From: an uncultured Gemmatimonadota bacterium
Lineage (GTDB): Bacteria; Gemmatimonadota; Gemmatimonadetes; Gemmatimonadales; Gemmatimonadaceae
Assembly: GCA_946478895.1 (NCBI GenBank)
Contig: CAMLDY010000002.1
Span: forward strand, 48,305 to 112,304
Direction of reading: 5' to 3'
DNA: 64,000 bases
How positions within the stretch are numbered: the stretch's first letter is position 1; every line of letters starts with the position of its first letter. Shown in pieces: positions 63,489 through 64,000 of this stretch. The translations under genes were made by a program, and so were the position numbers. The notes below the pieces were generated by a model. That model saw nothing but the letters and a program-made list of their open reading frames with translations. It had not been told where the DNA came from and searched no databases.

Positions 63489-64000
63489 TCAGCCGACCCT
63501 GAACAGCTCCAGAGCGCGCGAGTAGCGCGCGCTCAAAGTCTTCCGGATGCCGGCGTTCTCCTTGGTGGTGAGCTCCGGGTCACGCTCCAGAATCTTTTCT
63601 GCCGCTGCCCGCGCACGGACGTTCAGATCTTCATCGCGCACCGGATCCGCCACTCTGAAGGTGGCTTCACCGCTCTGCTCCTGACCGAACAGATTGCCCA
63701 TGCCGCGTAGCCGCAGGTCGGCGCGCGCGATCTCGAAGCCGTCGTCGGTCTCGACGAAGATCCGCAGGCGCTCGGCGGCCTCCTCACCGAAATTTCCAAG
63801 CAGGATGCAGTAGGCCGCATCGGCGCCGCGGCCAACGCGTCCGCGCAGCTGGTGGAGCTGTGACAGCCCGAACCGCTCCGGGTGCTCGACCAGCATCACG
63901 GTGGCGTTGGGCACATCGATCCCGACCTCGATGACCGTGGTCGAGACGAGAACGTCGATTTTTCCGTCACGAAATGCGCGCATGATCTTCTCGCGCTCCT
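63489..64000 (-). CDS. recG: ATP-dependent DNA helicase RecG, C-terminal part
   Basis: Partial gene cut by the right edge; about 170 C-terminal residues are visible. EREKIMRAFRDGKIDVLVST, TTVIEVGIDVPNATVMLVEH, RFGLSQLHQLRGRVGRG and LRLRGMGNLFGQEQSG are superfamily 2 motifs V-VI and the RecG TRG/C-terminal region. RecG remodels stalled forks and Holliday junctions. The N-terminal wedge domain and Walker motifs lie outside the window. Confidence 0.96.
   Translation of the reverse strand, partial: EREKIMRAFRDGKIDVLVSTTVIEVGIDVPNATVMLVEHPERFGLSQLHQLRGRVGRGADAAYCILLGNFGEEAAERLRIFVETDDGFEIARADLRLRGMGNLFGQEQSGEATFRVADPVRDEDLNVRARAAAEKILERDPELTTKENAGIRKTLSARYSRALELFRVG

Overview
The window is a dense, GC-rich bacterial chromosome segment with no insertion sequences, prophage genes or CRISPR arrays. 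It carries outer-membrane proteins (a TonB-dependent receptor, a DUF5916 barrel and several other predicted barrels), secreted Ig-like and propeller proteins, a FlgD/T9SS-like sorting domain, a mannose-type PTS with HPr kinase, and c-di-GMP and cobalamin riboswitches. This points to a diderm of the Gemmatimonadota type. That assignment is inference from gene content; no rRNA is present.

Layout. 1-2.7 kb: minus-strand MFS/MHS transporter (cut by the window edge), DUF218 protein, DUF4126 protein and a small exported protein. 2.8-7.3 kb: DinB protein, TolB-like propeller and a large DUF5916 outer-membrane protein. 7.4-13.3 kb: an extracellular cluster of an M15-type peptidase with a dockerin-like loop, a membrane-anchored Big-domain protein and an FN3/Big_2/ConA-like lipoprotein. 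The first and last of these each follow a c-di-GMP-I (GEMM) riboswitch. 13.4-17.5 kb: two tRNA-Ser genes, tadA, clpB and a lone sorting-domain protein. 17.6-25.1 kb: a cobalamin riboswitch followed by btuF-btuC-btuD-btuB, all joined by start/stop overlaps, running 19 bp further into recO-selB. 25.2-27.9 kb: a membrane protein, a bifunctional-nuclease protein and metK. 27.9-33.3 kb: ptsI, ptsH, EIID, EIIC, EIIB, EIIA and hprK. 33.4-46.4 kb: glycosyltransferase, nusB, ribH, ribBA, ribE, ribD, outer-membrane protein, purM, PfkB kinase, argS, FmdB-type protein, a split methylmalonyl-CoA mutase subunit, fbp and a small HExxH-like protein. 46.4-56.2 kb: comEC, miaB, hybrid kinase, outer-membrane barrel, lipoprotein, cdd, deoB and alr. 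56.3-64 kb: mazG, YdeI-like protein, membrane protein, stand-alone encapsulated-ferritin-like protein, asnS, M20 peptidase, a plus-strand histidine kinase/lipoprotein pair and the C-terminus of recG.

How it fits together. Nearly all genes from 64 kb down to 7.4 kb lie on the minus strand in long, translationally coupled operons. The btu operon imports cobalamin under its own riboswitch, and a B12-dependent mutase subunit lies in the same window. HPr carries both the EI-phosphorylated His15 and the HPrK target Ser46, so the PTS probably has a regulatory output. The most distinctive region is 7.4-13.3 kb. There two c-di-GMP riboswitches, apparently with different expression platforms (one translational, one terminator-based), sit before extracellular wall-active and adhesin-like proteins. 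No wholly unknown multi-gene system is obvious; this riboswitch-controlled surface module is the best candidate for something new.
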